From NCBI RefSeq assembly GCF_030056665.1, contig NZ_JASHIG010000040.1: a DNA stretch of 61,931 nt. One strand, 5' to 3'. Both the position numbers and the translations under genes were made by a program. Positions 1-7,741 of the stretch are shown here, in pieces. The DNA comes from Flectobacillus roseus (GTDB lineage: Bacteria > Bacteroidota > Bacteroidia > Cytophagales > Spirosomataceae). The notes below the pieces were generated by a model, which saw only the letters and a list, made by a program, of their open reading frames with translations, did no database searches and was not told where the DNA came from. Position 1 is the stretch's first letter; each line of letters starts with the position of its first letter.

Positions 1-76
1 ACGACTCACTGAAAATACGACTTTGACGAATCTCGTATTTTGTACTTTTTCCAGTTTTAGTTTTTGAAGTTGCCAT
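1..76 (-). CDS. Unknown protein, N-terminal fragment cut by window edge
   Basis: An open frame starts at an ATG at 76-74 on the minus strand and runs without a stop to the window edge, giving 25 residues that begin MATSKTKTGKSTKYEIRQ. The residues are basic and polar, with no signal peptide. I do not recognise the family. It lies 75 nt downstream of the Crp-type regulator gene on the same strand, with a copy of a dispersed repeat between them. Only the N-terminus is visible, so it could also be a chance frame. Confidence 0.4.
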   Translation of the reverse strand, partial: MATSKTKTGKSTKYEIRQSRIFSES

Positions 77-87
77 CATTAGTTGAT

Positions 88-150
88 TTTTGAGGGCAAC
101 CTATTTTAGGCAAGGACAAAAATACATTCACCACTCACAACTCATCATTC
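88..150 (-). repeat. Dispersed extragenic repeat family B, copy 1
   Basis: Read on the minus strand, this begins right after the stop codon of the Crp-type gene. It contains a GAGTTGTGAGTG-like block, then CTTTGTCCTTGCCTAAAATA and GGTTGCCCTC. The same ordered blocks occur at 4943-4998 and 29624-29688, each directly behind a minus-strand stop codon. It looks like a mobile or recombinogenic 3'-end element. It could also help transcript processing, which is not testable from the sequence alone. Confidence 0.7.
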
Positions 151-729
151 CTACTTATAATGCTTGCCAAGACGGCTCAGGGTTTCGCGAGAAACGCCCA
201 GATAGGCAGCAATCAAGGTTTTTGAAACCCTTTGAAAGAGTTGTGGATATTGGGTCAAAAGCAAATCGTACTTTTCTTGAGCTGAGTTTTGCAATAAAGA
301 CAAAATACGTTTTTGGAGTGCTACATAACCAGCATTAGATTTTTTTCTAAAAAAATGCTCCATCGCATGCCACTTGCGACAAATTTCCTCACGTGCTTCG
401 TAGGTAAGTTCCAAGACTTCACAGGGCTCTAAGGCTTCCACGCACATGGTGGCGCGCGCCTGCGAAGCGTGCGCAGGGAAATCTGAAACCCACCAACTTT
501 CTAAGGCAAATTGTACGATATGCTCACGTCCATGCTCATCGTGACAAAAGGTTTTGAGGCACCCCTTTACCACAAAATATTCTTGTAAAACAGTTTCCCC
601 ACCACGAATGAGCAGTTCTTTTCTTTTTACCAGTTTGGGTTTAAAAAAAGTAAAAACCTCCTCGAACGTATCTTCGTCAATCTCAACAATTTCGGCAATA
701 TGGTTTCGTAAAAAAGTCTTTGCATCCAT
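151..729 (-). CDS. Crp/Fnr-family transcriptional regulator
   Basis: Predicted cytoplasmic DNA-binding regulator of 192 aa. Residues about 20-110 fit a cNMP-binding-like beta roll (an IRGGETVLQEYFVVKGCL stretch). The C-terminus, near residues 165-190, holds a helix-turn-helix ending in AAYLGVSRETLSRLGK, as in Crp/Fnr proteins of Bacteroidota. I chose the ATG at 729, because an upstream in-frame extension would run through the palindromic promoter at 734-768. The gene is last in a minus-strand group behind two flavin reductases and a DJ-1 protein, so it may sense a redox or electrophile signal; that is inference. A perfect palindrome and a near-consensus promoter lie immediately upstream, which suggests autoregulation. 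Effector unknown. Confidence 0.85.
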   Translation of the reverse strand: MDAKTFLRNHIAEIVEIDEDTFEEVFTFFKPKLVKRKELLIRGGETVLQEYFVVKGCLKTFCHDEHGREHIVQFALESWWVSDFPAHASQARATMCVEALEPCEVLELTYEAREEICRKWHAMEHFFRKKSNAGYVALQKRILSLLQNSAQEKYDLLLTQYPQLFQRVSKTLIAAYLGVSRETLSRLGKHYK

Positions 730-733
730 AAAA

Positions 734-768
734 CAAAAATACATTGGTATCGACGAATACCAATGTAT
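734..768 (-). promoter_or_regulatory. Palindromic promoter/operator of the Crp-type gene
   Basis: A perfect 12-bp inverted repeat (ATACATTGGTAT, 6-nt spacer, ATACCAATGTAT) spans 739-768. On the minus strand TTG at 763-761, 19 nt, and TATTTTTG at 741-734 match the Bacteroidota promoter consensus, so the palindrome covers the promoter spacer. The -7 element ends only 4 nt before the ATG at 729, which implies a leaderless or nearly leaderless mRNA. Alternative reading: the hairpin followed by ATTTTTGTTTT terminates the upstream reductase gene. Confidence 0.55.
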
Positions 769-865
769 GGAGGCAAAAGATGTGTTATGGCGCGAGGGAA
801 AGGATATTATAAGGTTTGGGATAAACCCCTTTTTTCTATATCTCCAATCACCCATTCACCAACTG

Positions 866-1969
866 CTATTCTTCATAAGTCTTCCAGTCTATATATCCTT
901 CCAAGGTCAAGCCATAATGTAGTGCTCGGTTGGGTGGGGTCATTGGCCAATTGTTTTTGAGGCGTTCCACCAAGTCTGGATTAGCGATAAAGTCCTCGCC
1001 AAAACCAGCCAAATCAATGAGATTAGCATTGATTAGTTCTTCTGATTTTTGACGATTCATTCCTCCTGCCAAAATAACTACGCCATTGTACCAAGTACGA
1101 AAACGCGCCAAGAATCCATCAGGTAAAGCATAGCTACCTCTCGATTGTTGGTCCATGATGTGGATAAATGCAATACCACGTTTTGCCAGCTCTTCAGCGA
1201 GGTATTGATAGGTCGTCTCGATTTCATCATAATGCGGCAATTCATGCAAACCACCATAAGGGGTCAAACGAATCGCCACTTTTGAAGCACCAATTTCGGC
1301 AATACAAGCATCTATGGCTTCAAGCAAAAATCTTGAGCGATTTTGAATCGTACCACCATATTCATCGGTACGATTATTAATCATTGGATTTAAAAATTGC
1401 TCAATCAAATAACCATTAGCCCCGTGAAGCTCTACCCCATCGAAACCTGCCTTGATGGCATTTTGGGCTGCATTGGCAAAATCCTTTACTACTTCTTTTA
1501 CCTCTTCAGTAGTCAAAGCACGAGGTTTTGAACATTTCACAAAGGTCTCTTTGCCATTTTCATCATATCCCCAAGCAAAAGAATTTTCGGCTTGAATATC
1601 CGACGCTCCTACTGGCGCCTGACCATTGGGTTGATTGGATACGTGCGACACACGTCCAACATGCCACAACTGCGTAAAGATTTTAGTACCTTTTTGATGT
1701 ACGGCTGAAGTTACTTTTTTCCAGCCTTCAACTTGTTCGGCAGTATAAAGCCCAGGAATATGTAACACTCCCATAGCAGTATTCGAAATGGCTGTTCCTT
1801 CGGTAATGATAAGTCCAGCGCCAGAACGTTGCTGATAATAAAGTGCATTATTATCGTTAGGAATTCCATCGAAATTACGAGCACGTGTCATGGGTGCCAT
1901 CACAATTCTATTTTTCAATTCCAATGTTCCAACCGTAGTTGGTTCGAATAGATTGATTGTTGAGTTCAT
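866..1969 (-). CDS. Old yellow enzyme family alkene reductase (NemA-like)
   Basis: FMN-dependent NAD(P)H ene-reductase of 367 aa, a TIM barrel expected in the cytosol. The N-terminal NRIVMAPMTRAR is the family FMN-binding segment. VELHGANGYLIEQFL near residue 180 supplies the H-x-x-N substrate-binding pair and the proton-donating Tyr. The TDEYGG segment follows. The C-terminal ANPDLVERLKNNWP segment is typical of the group. Start chosen at the ATG at 1969, which gives MNSTINLFEP; a longer frame begins inside a repeat. It shares strand and neighbourhood with a second OYE paralogue and a PfpI-like protein. Family members reduce enones, nitro compounds and N-ethylmaleimide; the substrate here is unknown. 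Confidence 0.93.
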   Translation of the reverse strand: MNSTINLFEPTTVGTLELKNRIVMAPMTRARNFDGIPNDNNALYYQQRSGAGLIITEGTAISNTAMGVLHIPGLYTAEQVEGWKKVTSAVHQKGTKIFTQLWHVGRVSHVSNQPNGQAPVGASDIQAENSFAWGYDENGKETFVKCSKPRALTTEEVKEVVKDFANAAQNAIKAGFDGVELHGANGYLIEQFLNPMINNRTDEYGGTIQNRSRFLLEAIDACIAEIGASKVAIRLTPYGGLHELPHYDEIETTYQYLAEELAKRGIAFIHIMDQQSRGSYALPDGFLARFRTWYNGVVILAGGMNRQKSEELINANLIDLAGFGEDFIANPDLVERLKNNWPMTPPNRALHYGLTLEGYIDWKTYEE

Positions 1970-1991
1970 TTTTGTAAGAGGGTTTGAGGGA

Positions 1992-2060
1992 ACAGGCACA
2001 GAGGCACAAAGTGTAAAATTAATTCGAGGAGAATCCCCTTTGTGCCTTTGAACCTGTACA
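1992..2060. repeat. Inverted extragenic repeat family C, copy 1
   Basis: Contains ACAGGCACAGAGGCACAAAG and, 20-odd nt later, the inverted counterpart TTTGTGCCTTTGAACCTGT. A closely similar element sits at 4155-4216 behind the GNAT gene. Both lie in short gaps between minus-strand genes of this cluster. The palindromic design suggests a REP-type element or a weak terminator. Confidence 0.6.
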
Positions 2061-2065
2061 CTTTA

Positions 2066-2809
2066 TCACTTATTTTTCAATACTACAACCACTTCTTCTG
2101 CCATTTTCTTTGCAGATTGAGGGTTTTGACCTGTTACTAATTTGCCATCTACCACCACATATTCAGACCATGCTGGTGCTGATGAATAATGAACACCACG
2201 CTTTTTGAGTTCGTCTTCTAATGAAAATGGTACCACTTTCTCTAGTTTCACCGCAATTTCTTCCACATTTGAAAAACCTGCTACGTTTTTTCCTTCCAGC
2301 AAATAGCGATTATCTCCCAAACGAATATTCAATAAGCCCGAAGGACCGTGACAAACAGCACTAACCACTCCGCCTTTTTCGTAAATTTTACTCGCTATTT
2401 TGGCTAATTCCTCATTATTAGGAAAATCCCACATAGTGCCATGTCCTCCTGCATAATGAATAGCTACGTAGTTCGAGGCTTTTACTTGTTTGGGCGTAAG
2501 TGTATGGTCTAATTTGTTTTTGTAAACAGCGTTTTCCCAAAACTCTTTGTTTACTTTATCTGTCAAATCAAATCCATCAACAGGAGGCTGCCCGCCTTGT
2601 GGACTTACAAAGTCAACTTCATAACCTGCTTTGGTAAACACCTCCCAAGGGTGACTTACTTCACTCAAATAATATCCTGTTTGTTTACCAGTATTACCCA
2701 ATTCGGCATGACTTGAAAGCACAAATAAGATTTTTCCTTTTGATTTTGTCTGGGCAATACCCCAGAAGGACAACACGCTCAGAGCGATTGTCAATACGAT
2801 GTTTTTCAT
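2066..2809 (-). CDS. Secreted DJ-1/PfpI family protein (Hsp31-like)
   Basis: Protein of 247 aa with a signal peptide (MKNIVLTIALSVLSFWGIAQ) and a DJ-1/PfpI alpha/beta domain. AGGHGTMWDFPNN and VSAVCHGPSGLL place the reactive Cys in the usual nucleophile elbow. The family includes chaperones, glyoxalase III-type enzymes and proteases; which applies is not visible. Export to the periplasm is inferred from the signal peptide. The ATG at 2809 was chosen because it starts exactly at the signal peptide; an upstream frame would extend into a dispersed repeat. It is flanked by two ene-reductases, so a shared role in handling reactive carbonyls is plausible inference. Confidence 0.88.
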   Translation of the reverse strand: MKNIVLTIALSVLSFWGIAQTKSKGKILFVLSSHAELGNTGKQTGYYLSEVSHPWEVFTKAGYEVDFVSPQGGQPPVDGFDLTDKVNKEFWENAVYKNKLDHTLTPKQVKASNYVAIHYAGGHGTMWDFPNNEELAKIASKIYEKGGVVSAVCHGPSGLLNIRLGDNRYLLEGKNVAGFSNVEEIAVKLEKVVPFSLEDELKKRGVHYSSAPAWSEYVVVDGKLVTGQNPQSAKKMAEEVVVVLKNK

Positions 2810-2819
2810 AAAATAATTA

Positions 2820-2948
2820 ATTTGATGGCGGATTGTGGATGTTGGATTGCGGAAGAGTAATCTACTTTTTAAGTTATGTTTTGTAAAAAATAAAAGTATT
2901 TCCTGCATTTCCGAAATCAGAAATCTCCAATCCGAAATTGTTAGAGCC
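2820..2948 (-). repeat. Dispersed repeat matching core of the 35.0-kb element
   Basis: GTTGGATTGCGGAAGAGTAA, a TTTTGTAAAAAATAAA block and TTTCCGAAATCAGAAATC occur here. The same order is found on the opposite strand within 35060-35170. The 14-bp terminal inverted repeats of that element are absent here, so this copy looks truncated. It lies between the PfpI gene and the second OYE gene. Confidence 0.7.
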
Positions 2949-2952
2949 TAGC

Positions 2953-4056
2953 TTATTCACTAAATATGCCATAGTCGGTGTATCCAGCGGCTCCACCTCC
3001 AAAGTATTTGGTGCGATCGCCTTCGTTGAGAGGCCAGTTATTTTGCAGTCGAGCAGGTAGGTCTGGATTGGCAATAAATGGACGACCAAAGGCAATCATA
3101 TCAGCCCATCCTTCTGCCAAGGCTTTTTCTGCACGCTCCTTACTATACTTTCCTGCATAAATCATCGTGCCTTTAAACGCTTGACGAAGTGCATTTTTGA
3201 ACGCGATAGGCATATCTGGCGCATTATCCCAATCTGCTTCGGCAATATGGATGTATGCCACACCCAAATCTTGTAGCAAAGTTGCCGCCGCCAAATACGT
3301 TTCTTCAGGGTTGTCATCGACACAGCCTTGCAAGGTAGTCAAAGGTGCTAACCTTACTCCTACACGCTCTTTACCTACTACTTGGCACAAAGTTTCCACT
3401 ACTTCCTTCAAAAAACGAAGTCGATTTTCTAAGCTTCCTCCGTATTCGTCGGTACGAGTATTGGCTTGACTGTCGATAAATTGATTGATGAGATACCCAT
3501 TAGCAGCATGAAGCTCTACCCCATCAAAACCTGCCTCTAGGGCATTTTGGGCAGCTTTTGCAAAATCTTGGACAATTTCCTTGATTTCAGGAATAGTCAA
3601 CGGACGTGGTGCTGAGTGTTGAATCATACCTCCAACTCCAGCTTCTGGACCTTTATTTTCTGGGTCAATAAATACTTTTACTCCCTCCGCTAGTAAAGGC
3701 GATGAAGATACTGGCGCTTGACCATCGGGTTGTAAAGAAGTATGCGATACACGCCCAACATGCCATAGTTGAGCAAACATTACCCCACCCTCTTGATGAA
3801 CGGCATTGGTGACTTTTTGCCAGCCTGCTACTTGCTCTGGTGTATAAATCCCAGGCGTCCAAGCGTAGCCTTGACCTTGCTTAGATATTTGTGTTCCTTC
3901 CGAAATAATTAGGCCTGCTGAAGCTCTTTGGCTATAATATTCGGCCATAAGGTCGGTTGCAACTTCACCCTTTGCTGCTCTCGAACGTGTCATAGGTGGC
4001 ATGACAATACGATTCTTAAGCGAAACATTTCCTAACGAATATGACTTAAATAACAT
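2953..4056 (-). CDS. Old yellow enzyme family alkene reductase, second paralogue
   Basis: FMN-dependent ene-reductase of 367 aa. NRIVMPPMTRSRAA at the N-terminus, QLWHVGRVSH near residue 100, VELHAANGYLINQF (catalytic H-x-x-N and Tyr) and TDEYGGSLENR are diagnostic. It carries an insert around residues 128-145 (FIDPENKGPEAGVGG) that the neighbouring paralogue lacks, as in NemA/XenB-type members. First gene of the minus-strand redox group. A perfect CRP-like palindrome sits 57-72 bp upstream, near a weak -7 element, so regulation by a Crp/Fnr protein (perhaps the one at 151-729) is a testable inference. Confidence 0.93.
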   Translation of the reverse strand: MLFKSYSLGNVSLKNRIVMPPMTRSRAAKGEVATDLMAEYYSQRASAGLIISEGTQISKQGQGYAWTPGIYTPEQVAGWQKVTNAVHQEGGVMFAQLWHVGRVSHTSLQPDGQAPVSSSPLLAEGVKVFIDPENKGPEAGVGGMIQHSAPRPLTIPEIKEIVQDFAKAAQNALEAGFDGVELHAANGYLINQFIDSQANTRTDEYGGSLENRLRFLKEVVETLCQVVGKERVGVRLAPLTTLQGCVDDNPEETYLAAATLLQDLGVAYIHIAEADWDNAPDMPIAFKNALRQAFKGTMIYAGKYSKERAEKALAEGWADMIAFGRPFIANPDLPARLQNNWPLNEGDRTKYFGGGAAGYTDYGIFSE

Positions 4057-4082
4057 AACTCATCTTGTTTTGATTGATGTTA

Positions 4083-4128
4083 CAAAGTTCATACAAAGCA
4101 GGCATTCTAACCTGTGACCTAGGTCACA
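4083..4128 (-). promoter_or_regulatory. CRP-like operator upstream of an ene-reductase
   Basis: TGTGACCTAGGTCACA at 4113-4128 is a perfect 16-bp palindrome and matches the TGTGA-N6-TCACA pattern. On the minus strand GAACTTTG at 4090-4083 is a one-off match to TAnnTTTG. The palindrome centre would lie about 43 bp upstream of the predicted start of transcription, which is where class II activators sit. Function is inferred from position and symmetry only. Confidence 0.55.
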
Positions 4129-4154
4129 AGTTTATGCTACGTAGGGACAAAGAC

Positions 4155-4216
4155 AACAGGCACAAAGGCACAAAGTGTTATAAACCCACTCTGTGCCTCT
4201 GTGCCTATGCCACTTT
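4155..4216. repeat. Inverted extragenic repeat family C, copy 2
   Basis: ACAGGCACAAAGGCACAAAG is followed after about 12 nt by its near-inverse CTCTGTGCCTCTGTGCCTAT. It resembles the element at 1992-2060. It lies 8 nt past the stop codon of the GNAT gene, where a hairpin could act as a 3'-end structure. Confidence 0.6.
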
Positions 4217-4224
4217 GCCCCTCT

Positions 4225-4707
4225 TTATATTTTCTTCACATAAAAATGTGTGTCTACAGCCATGATTGGGAAGCTTGCTGGTAAATCTTGTTTGGGAAGA
4301 TAGGTAAAGCCATTTCTTTCATAAAAACGAATAGCGGCTTGTAAGCGCTCTATAGTGCCGAGATAGAGATGTTGCATTTGTGCTTCTTGCGCTTTTGTCG
4401 TAAGCGTATCAAGCAGTTTTTGGGCAATTCCTAATTCTTTTCCTCTAAATTCCTTCTTCACAAACATTTTACGGATAGCACCAATAGGTCCACCACAGTC
4501 GATGAGGGCAATGGTACCTACTACCTCATCACCTTGAACAGCCACCCAAAAGTTGCCATTGCCTTGTTGATAAAAATTGGGAATTTCTAATAAATCGGGT
4601 TGGTCTTGGATAGTGATTGGCACCTGAAACTCCACCTGTTGAATAGTCAGAATCAAATTTACAATTTGCTCTGTGTCTTGCGATTGAAAAGTTCTAATTT
4701 GAATCAT
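4225..4707 (-). CDS. GNAT family N-acetyltransferase
   Basis: Predicted acetyl-CoA-dependent N-acetyltransferase of 160 aa. The beta4-alpha3 region reads IRKMFVKKEFRGKELGIAQK, with the R-G-x-x-x-G pyrophosphate loop of the GNAT fold. RFYERNGFTYLP near the C-terminus is the typical beta6/alpha4 segment. Start set at the ATG at 4707 (MIQIRTFQSQ), since the sequence upstream resembles an extragenic repeat. Acceptor substrate unknown. It stands alone between repeats on the same strand as its neighbours. Confidence 0.85.
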   Translation of the reverse strand: MIQIRTFQSQDTEQIVNLILTIQQVEFQVPITIQDQPDLLEIPNFYQQGNGNFWVAVQGDEVVGTIALIDCGGPIGAIRKMFVKKEFRGKELGIAQKLLDTLTTKAQEAQMQHLYLGTIERLQAAIRFYERNGFTYLPKQDLPASFPIMAVDTHFYVKKI

Positions 4708-4851
4708 CGGGATAAGTATAAATGCTGAATGATGAGTTGCGAATGGTAAATACAAAATAAGTAATCACTTACGTAACTATTTACGAAATTAAAAAAATGG
4801 ATAAATAATTCAACATTTTTACTTAATTTTTTTGATAAACTCGAATAAAAA

Positions 4852-4909
4852 AGCGCGGTAGGTGCGAAAGAACACCAACTATCGTGAAGTCTTTCGCACC
4901 TACCGCGCT
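4852..4909. repeat. Long GC-rich hairpin, 20-bp perfect arms
   Basis: AGCGCGGTAGGTGCGAAAGA at 4852-4871 and its exact reverse complement at 4890-4909 are separated by 18 nt. It is much richer in GC than its surroundings. It sits about 95 nt downstream of the sensor kinase stop codon and 145 nt upstream of the GNAT start. It may be a terminator, an RNA-processing site or a REP-like element. No second copy was seen in the window. Confidence 0.75.
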
Positions 4910-4942
4910 ATAAAAGGAATATAAGACAATATTTAATAACTT

Positions 4943-4998
4943 GTATTTTAGGCAAGGACAAAGGACAACTCATCACTCACAACTCATCACTTAAAACT
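4943..4998 (-). repeat. Dispersed extragenic repeat family B, copy 2
   Basis: Carries TATTTTAGGCAAGGACAAAG followed by two ACTCATCAC blocks, as in the copies at 88-150 and 29624-29688. It again begins within a few bases of a minus-strand stop codon, here that of the sensor kinase. The GGTTGCCCTC end of the other two copies is missing. Confidence 0.7.
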
Positions 4999-5002
4999 CT
5001 CT

Positions 5003-6031
5003 CTATTCTTTCGATAACTTAAATGAAAAAGAGGTGCCTTTATCAGGTTTGGACGCTACCGTAATTTTGGTTTTATGTGCATTCAAAATATGCTTTACAA
5101 TAGCCAACCCTAATCCAGAAGAACCATCCGAGCGACTGCGGGCTTTATCGACACGGTAAAAACGCTCGAAAATTCGGCTCAAATGTTCTGGAGCGATCCC
5201 AGGTCCATTGTCTTTTACCGAAATACGCCAGTCTTTCTTTTCATCTTCAAAAACAACTAATACTTTTCCATCTTCATTACCGTATTTAATCGCATTTTCA
5301 ACCAAATTGGTAATCACTTGACCTATTCGCTGTGCATCGGCTTTTACCCAAACTTGAGTTTCTGGCGATTTTATTTGCAGACTTACATTTTTGGTTTCGG
5401 CTTTACTTTCTAATTGCTCAAAAACCTCTTTCGTAATTTGTTTGACATCTATTCGCTCTCTATTCATGCGAATATCGCCTGTTTCCATTTGAGAGAGTGT
5501 CAATAAATCTTTCACCAAAATATCTAGCCCATCCAAACTTTTGGCAGCTTTGGTCAAGAACTTTACTCGTACACGCTCGTCGTCCATGGCGCCATCTAAT
5601 AGCGTATGAACAAAACCTTGCGCCGCAAAAATGGGTGTTTTGAGTTCGTGCGATACGTTGGCCAAAAACTCACGACGATATTTTTCAAGTCGTTTTAACT
5701 CATTTACCTCTTGTTCCTTTTTGGAAACATAGACAAACAATTCGTCATTCAATTTTTTAAGTGGATTGGCATTTTTGTAGAGTTTTTTGCGAGAAACCCC
5801 AAAATCTTTCATCTTCAAACGATTGATGGTATCATACATCTTGTTGATTTCTTGAAATACCAGATAATCAAGCGTGAAATAGATGAGCAATCCTGCAATA
5901 ATAAATGAAGCGATAAAACAGATAAAGAGAATGTTGGCGTTGGCCTCGGGCAAAAAAGAGAGAAAAGAAGTCGTAAAAATGGCAATTACTACCGAAAGTA
6001 GTGTGGCCAACAACTTGGGATTTAATAACAT
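5003..6031 (-). CDS. Membrane sensor histidine kinase (PhoR-like), orphan
   Basis: Inner-membrane two-component kinase of 342 aa. Two transmembrane helices lie near residues 8-27 and 33-53 with almost no periplasmic loop. The HisKA domain has the phosphoacceptor in FLANVSHELKTP (about residue 128). The ATPase domain has the N box NLVENAIKYG, G1 DNGPGIAPEH and G2 GSSGLGLAIVKHI. The domain order resembles PhoR-type kinases that sense through the membrane segment or a partner protein. No response regulator gene lies beside it, so the partner is unknown. It is divergent from purB, with 126 nt between start codons. Confidence 0.93.
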   Translation of the reverse strand: MLLNPKLLATLLSVVIAIFTTSFLSFLPEANANILFICFIASFIIAGLLIYFTLDYLVFQEINKMYDTINRLKMKDFGVSRKKLYKNANPLKKLNDELFVYVSKKEQEVNELKRLEKYRREFLANVSHELKTPIFAAQGFVHTLLDGAMDDERVRVKFLTKAAKSLDGLDILVKDLLTLSQMETGDIRMNRERIDVKQITKEVFEQLESKAETKNVSLQIKSPETQVWVKADAQRIGQVITNLVENAIKYGNEDGKVLVVFEDEKKDWRISVKDNGPGIAPEHLSRIFERFYRVDKARSRSDGSSGLGLAIVKHILNAHKTKITVASKPDKGTSFSFKLSKE

Positions 6032-6131
6032 AACTTCAACTTTAAGGAATAATTCATCAAAGTTTGGGCTTTTTTTCGAAACTCTTAGTGTTTGTTGTGT
6101 TAAATCTCAGGATATGCAAGCAAAAACTTTG

Positions 6132-6139
6132 TACCTTTG
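6132..6139 (+). promoter_or_regulatory. -7 promoter element of purB
   Basis: TACCTTTG matches the Bacteroidota -7 consensus TAnnTTTG exactly and lies 18 nt before the purB ATG. No clear -33 TTG is seen at the ideal distance. The element overlaps an alternative TTG codon at 6137, which argues against that codon being the translation start. Confidence 0.55.
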
Positions 6140-6157
6140 CACTTTGAAAGCATAATT

Positions 6158-7504
6158 ATGGAACTGAATCAATTATCTGCCATTTCTCCAGTCGATGGAC
6201 GCTACCGCAAGCAAGTAGAAAGTCTTGCTCCTTATTTCTCAGAATTCGGACTAATCAAGTACCGTGTCCTTATCGAAATTGAGTATTTTATTGCGCTCTG
6301 CGAAATTCCATTGCCACAACTCGAAGGTGTCAGCAAAGACCTTTTTGGTGCCTTGCGTGATATTTATCGCAATTTCACTGAAGAAGATGCCCTTTGGATT
6401 AAAGAAACTGAAAAAGTAACCAACCACGACGTAAAGGCGGTTGAGTACTTTATCAAACATAAACTAAGCAACTTTGGTATTGAACAATACCTTGAGTTTA
6501 TCCACTTTGGCTTGACTTCGCAAGATGTCAACAACACGGCTATCCCACTTTCGTTGAAGGATGCTATGGATGCGGTTGTTTTACCAAAACTTCAAGAGGT
6601 TATTGAAAAAATCAAAGCCTTGGGTGAAGAGTGGAAAGATGTCGCTTTATTGGCACACACACATGGTCAACCTGCCTCTCCTACTCGTTTGGGTAAAGAG
6701 TTTTGGGTATTTGCCGAACGTCTTGAGCGTCAAATGGACTTATTGAAAACGATTCCTTACTCGGCTAAATTTGGCGGAGCAACAGGTAATTTCAATGCTC
6801 ATAATGTAGCATATCCTGAAACTAGCTGGATTGATTTCGGTAACAACTTTGTAGGTTCTTTGGGTTTGTCTCGTAGCAAATACACTACACAAATCGAGCA
6901 TTACGATAACTTAGCGGCTTTGATGGACAATCTCAAACGCCTTAATAATATTGTATTAGACCTTGACCGTGATGTTTGGACATACGTATCAATGGGCTAT
7001 TTCAAGCAAAAAATCAAGGCAGGTGAAGTTGGTTCGTCGGCAATGCCACACAAAGTAAACCCAATTGATTTTGAAAACTCAGAAGGTAACGTAGGTATTG
7101 CAAATGCTTTGTATGAGTTTTTGGCGGCAAAATTACCAGTTTCTCGTTTGCAACGTGACCTTACTGACTCTACGGTATTGCGTAATTTGGGTGTACCAGT
7201 AGCACATCAGATTATTGCATTAACAGCATTATTGAGAGGTTTGAACAAATTGGAATTGAACCAAGATGCTATCAATACCGACCTTGAAGATAACTGGGCC
7301 GTTGTAGCCGAAGCGATTCAAACGATTTTGCGTCGTGAAGGTTATCCACAGCCTTATGAGGCATTGAAAGCCTTGACTCGTAAAAACGAAAAAATCACGT
7401 CAAAAACGATTGCGAACTTTATAGATTCACTCGAAATTAGTGATAAAGTGAAATATGAATTAAAACGTATTTCTCCATTCAATTACCTTGGAATCTTGGA
7501 GTAA
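6158..7504 (+). CDS. purB: Adenylosuccinate lyase
   Basis: Cytosolic homotetrameric lyase of purine synthesis (448 aa). It cleaves SAICAR to AICAR plus fumarate, and adenylosuccinate to AMP plus fumarate. The N-terminus MELNQLSAISPVDGRYR and overall length match the E. coli-type PurB subgroup. The fumarase/aspartase superfamily signature is SSAMPHKVNPIDFEN near residue 295. LAHTHGQPASPTRLGKE carries a conserved His. Start set at the ATG at 6158, downstream of the -7 element. No co-directional purine gene is adjacent; the trp leader follows after 180 nt. Confidence 0.97.
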   Translation: MELNQLSAISPVDGRYRKQVESLAPYFSEFGLIKYRVLIEIEYFIALCEIPLPQLEGVSKDLFGALRDIYRNFTEEDALWIKETEKVTNHDVKAVEYFIKHKLSNFGIEQYLEFIHFGLTSQDVNNTAIPLSLKDAMDAVVLPKLQEVIEKIKALGEEWKDVALLAHTHGQPASPTRLGKEFWVFAERLERQMDLLKTIPYSAKFGGATGNFNAHNVAYPETSWIDFGNNFVGSLGLSRSKYTTQIEHYDNLAALMDNLKRLNNIVLDLDRDVWTYVSMGYFKQKIKAGEVGSSAMPHKVNPIDFENSEGNVGIANALYEFLAAKLPVSRLQRDLTDSTVLRNLGVPVAHQIIALTALLRGLNKLELNQDAINTDLEDNWAVVAEAIQTILRREGYPQPYEALKALTRKNEKITSKTIANFIDSLEISDKVKYELKRISPFNYLGILE

Positions 7505-7625
7505 GATATTGGTCTTCAGCTATTGGCAATAAGTTTTCAGCAACAAAAGCTGTTTTTCTAAAGTGCTCAAAAGTAAGATTAATGCCTTTATTCTATCATT
7601 TTTGTATTTTTTTGAAAAACTTTTT

Positions 7626-7654
7626 TTGAAAAACAAATTTTCGAATTAAGTTTG
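7626..7654 (+). promoter_or_regulatory. trp operon promoter
   Basis: TTG at 7626-7628, an 18-nt spacer, and TAAGTTTG at 7647-7654 fit the Bacteroidota sigma consensus. Transcription would start near 7659-7661, about 25 nt before the leader peptide ATG. It is the only good promoter match between purB and trpE. Confidence 0.7.
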
Positions 7655-7684
7655 CAAAAAATACAAAATCAGATTTTCTAAAAA

Positions 7685-7741
7685 ATGACAACAAATTTCA
7701 AAAATACAGCATGGTGGTGGCAACTGACGATACTCGGTTGA
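7685..7741 (+). CDS. trpL: trp operon leader peptide with three consecutive Trp codons
   Basis: An 18-residue open frame reads MTTNFKNTAWWWQLTILG. Its Trp run is TGG-TGG-TGG at 7712-7720. It lies about 25 nt after the predicted transcription start and 147 nt before trpE, and is followed by a terminator. Three adjacent Trp codons in so short a frame upstream of trpE are diagnostic of ribosome-mediated attenuation, as first described for trpL of enterobacteria. The stop codon (7739-7741) lies inside the predicted antiterminator strand (7737-7748). Confidence 0.92.
   Translation: MTTNFKNTAWWWQLTILG

Noticed and set aside
6137..6157. TTG at 6137 as the purB start
   Set aside because: It overlaps the -7 element, while the ATG at 6158 begins the conserved PurB N-terminus.
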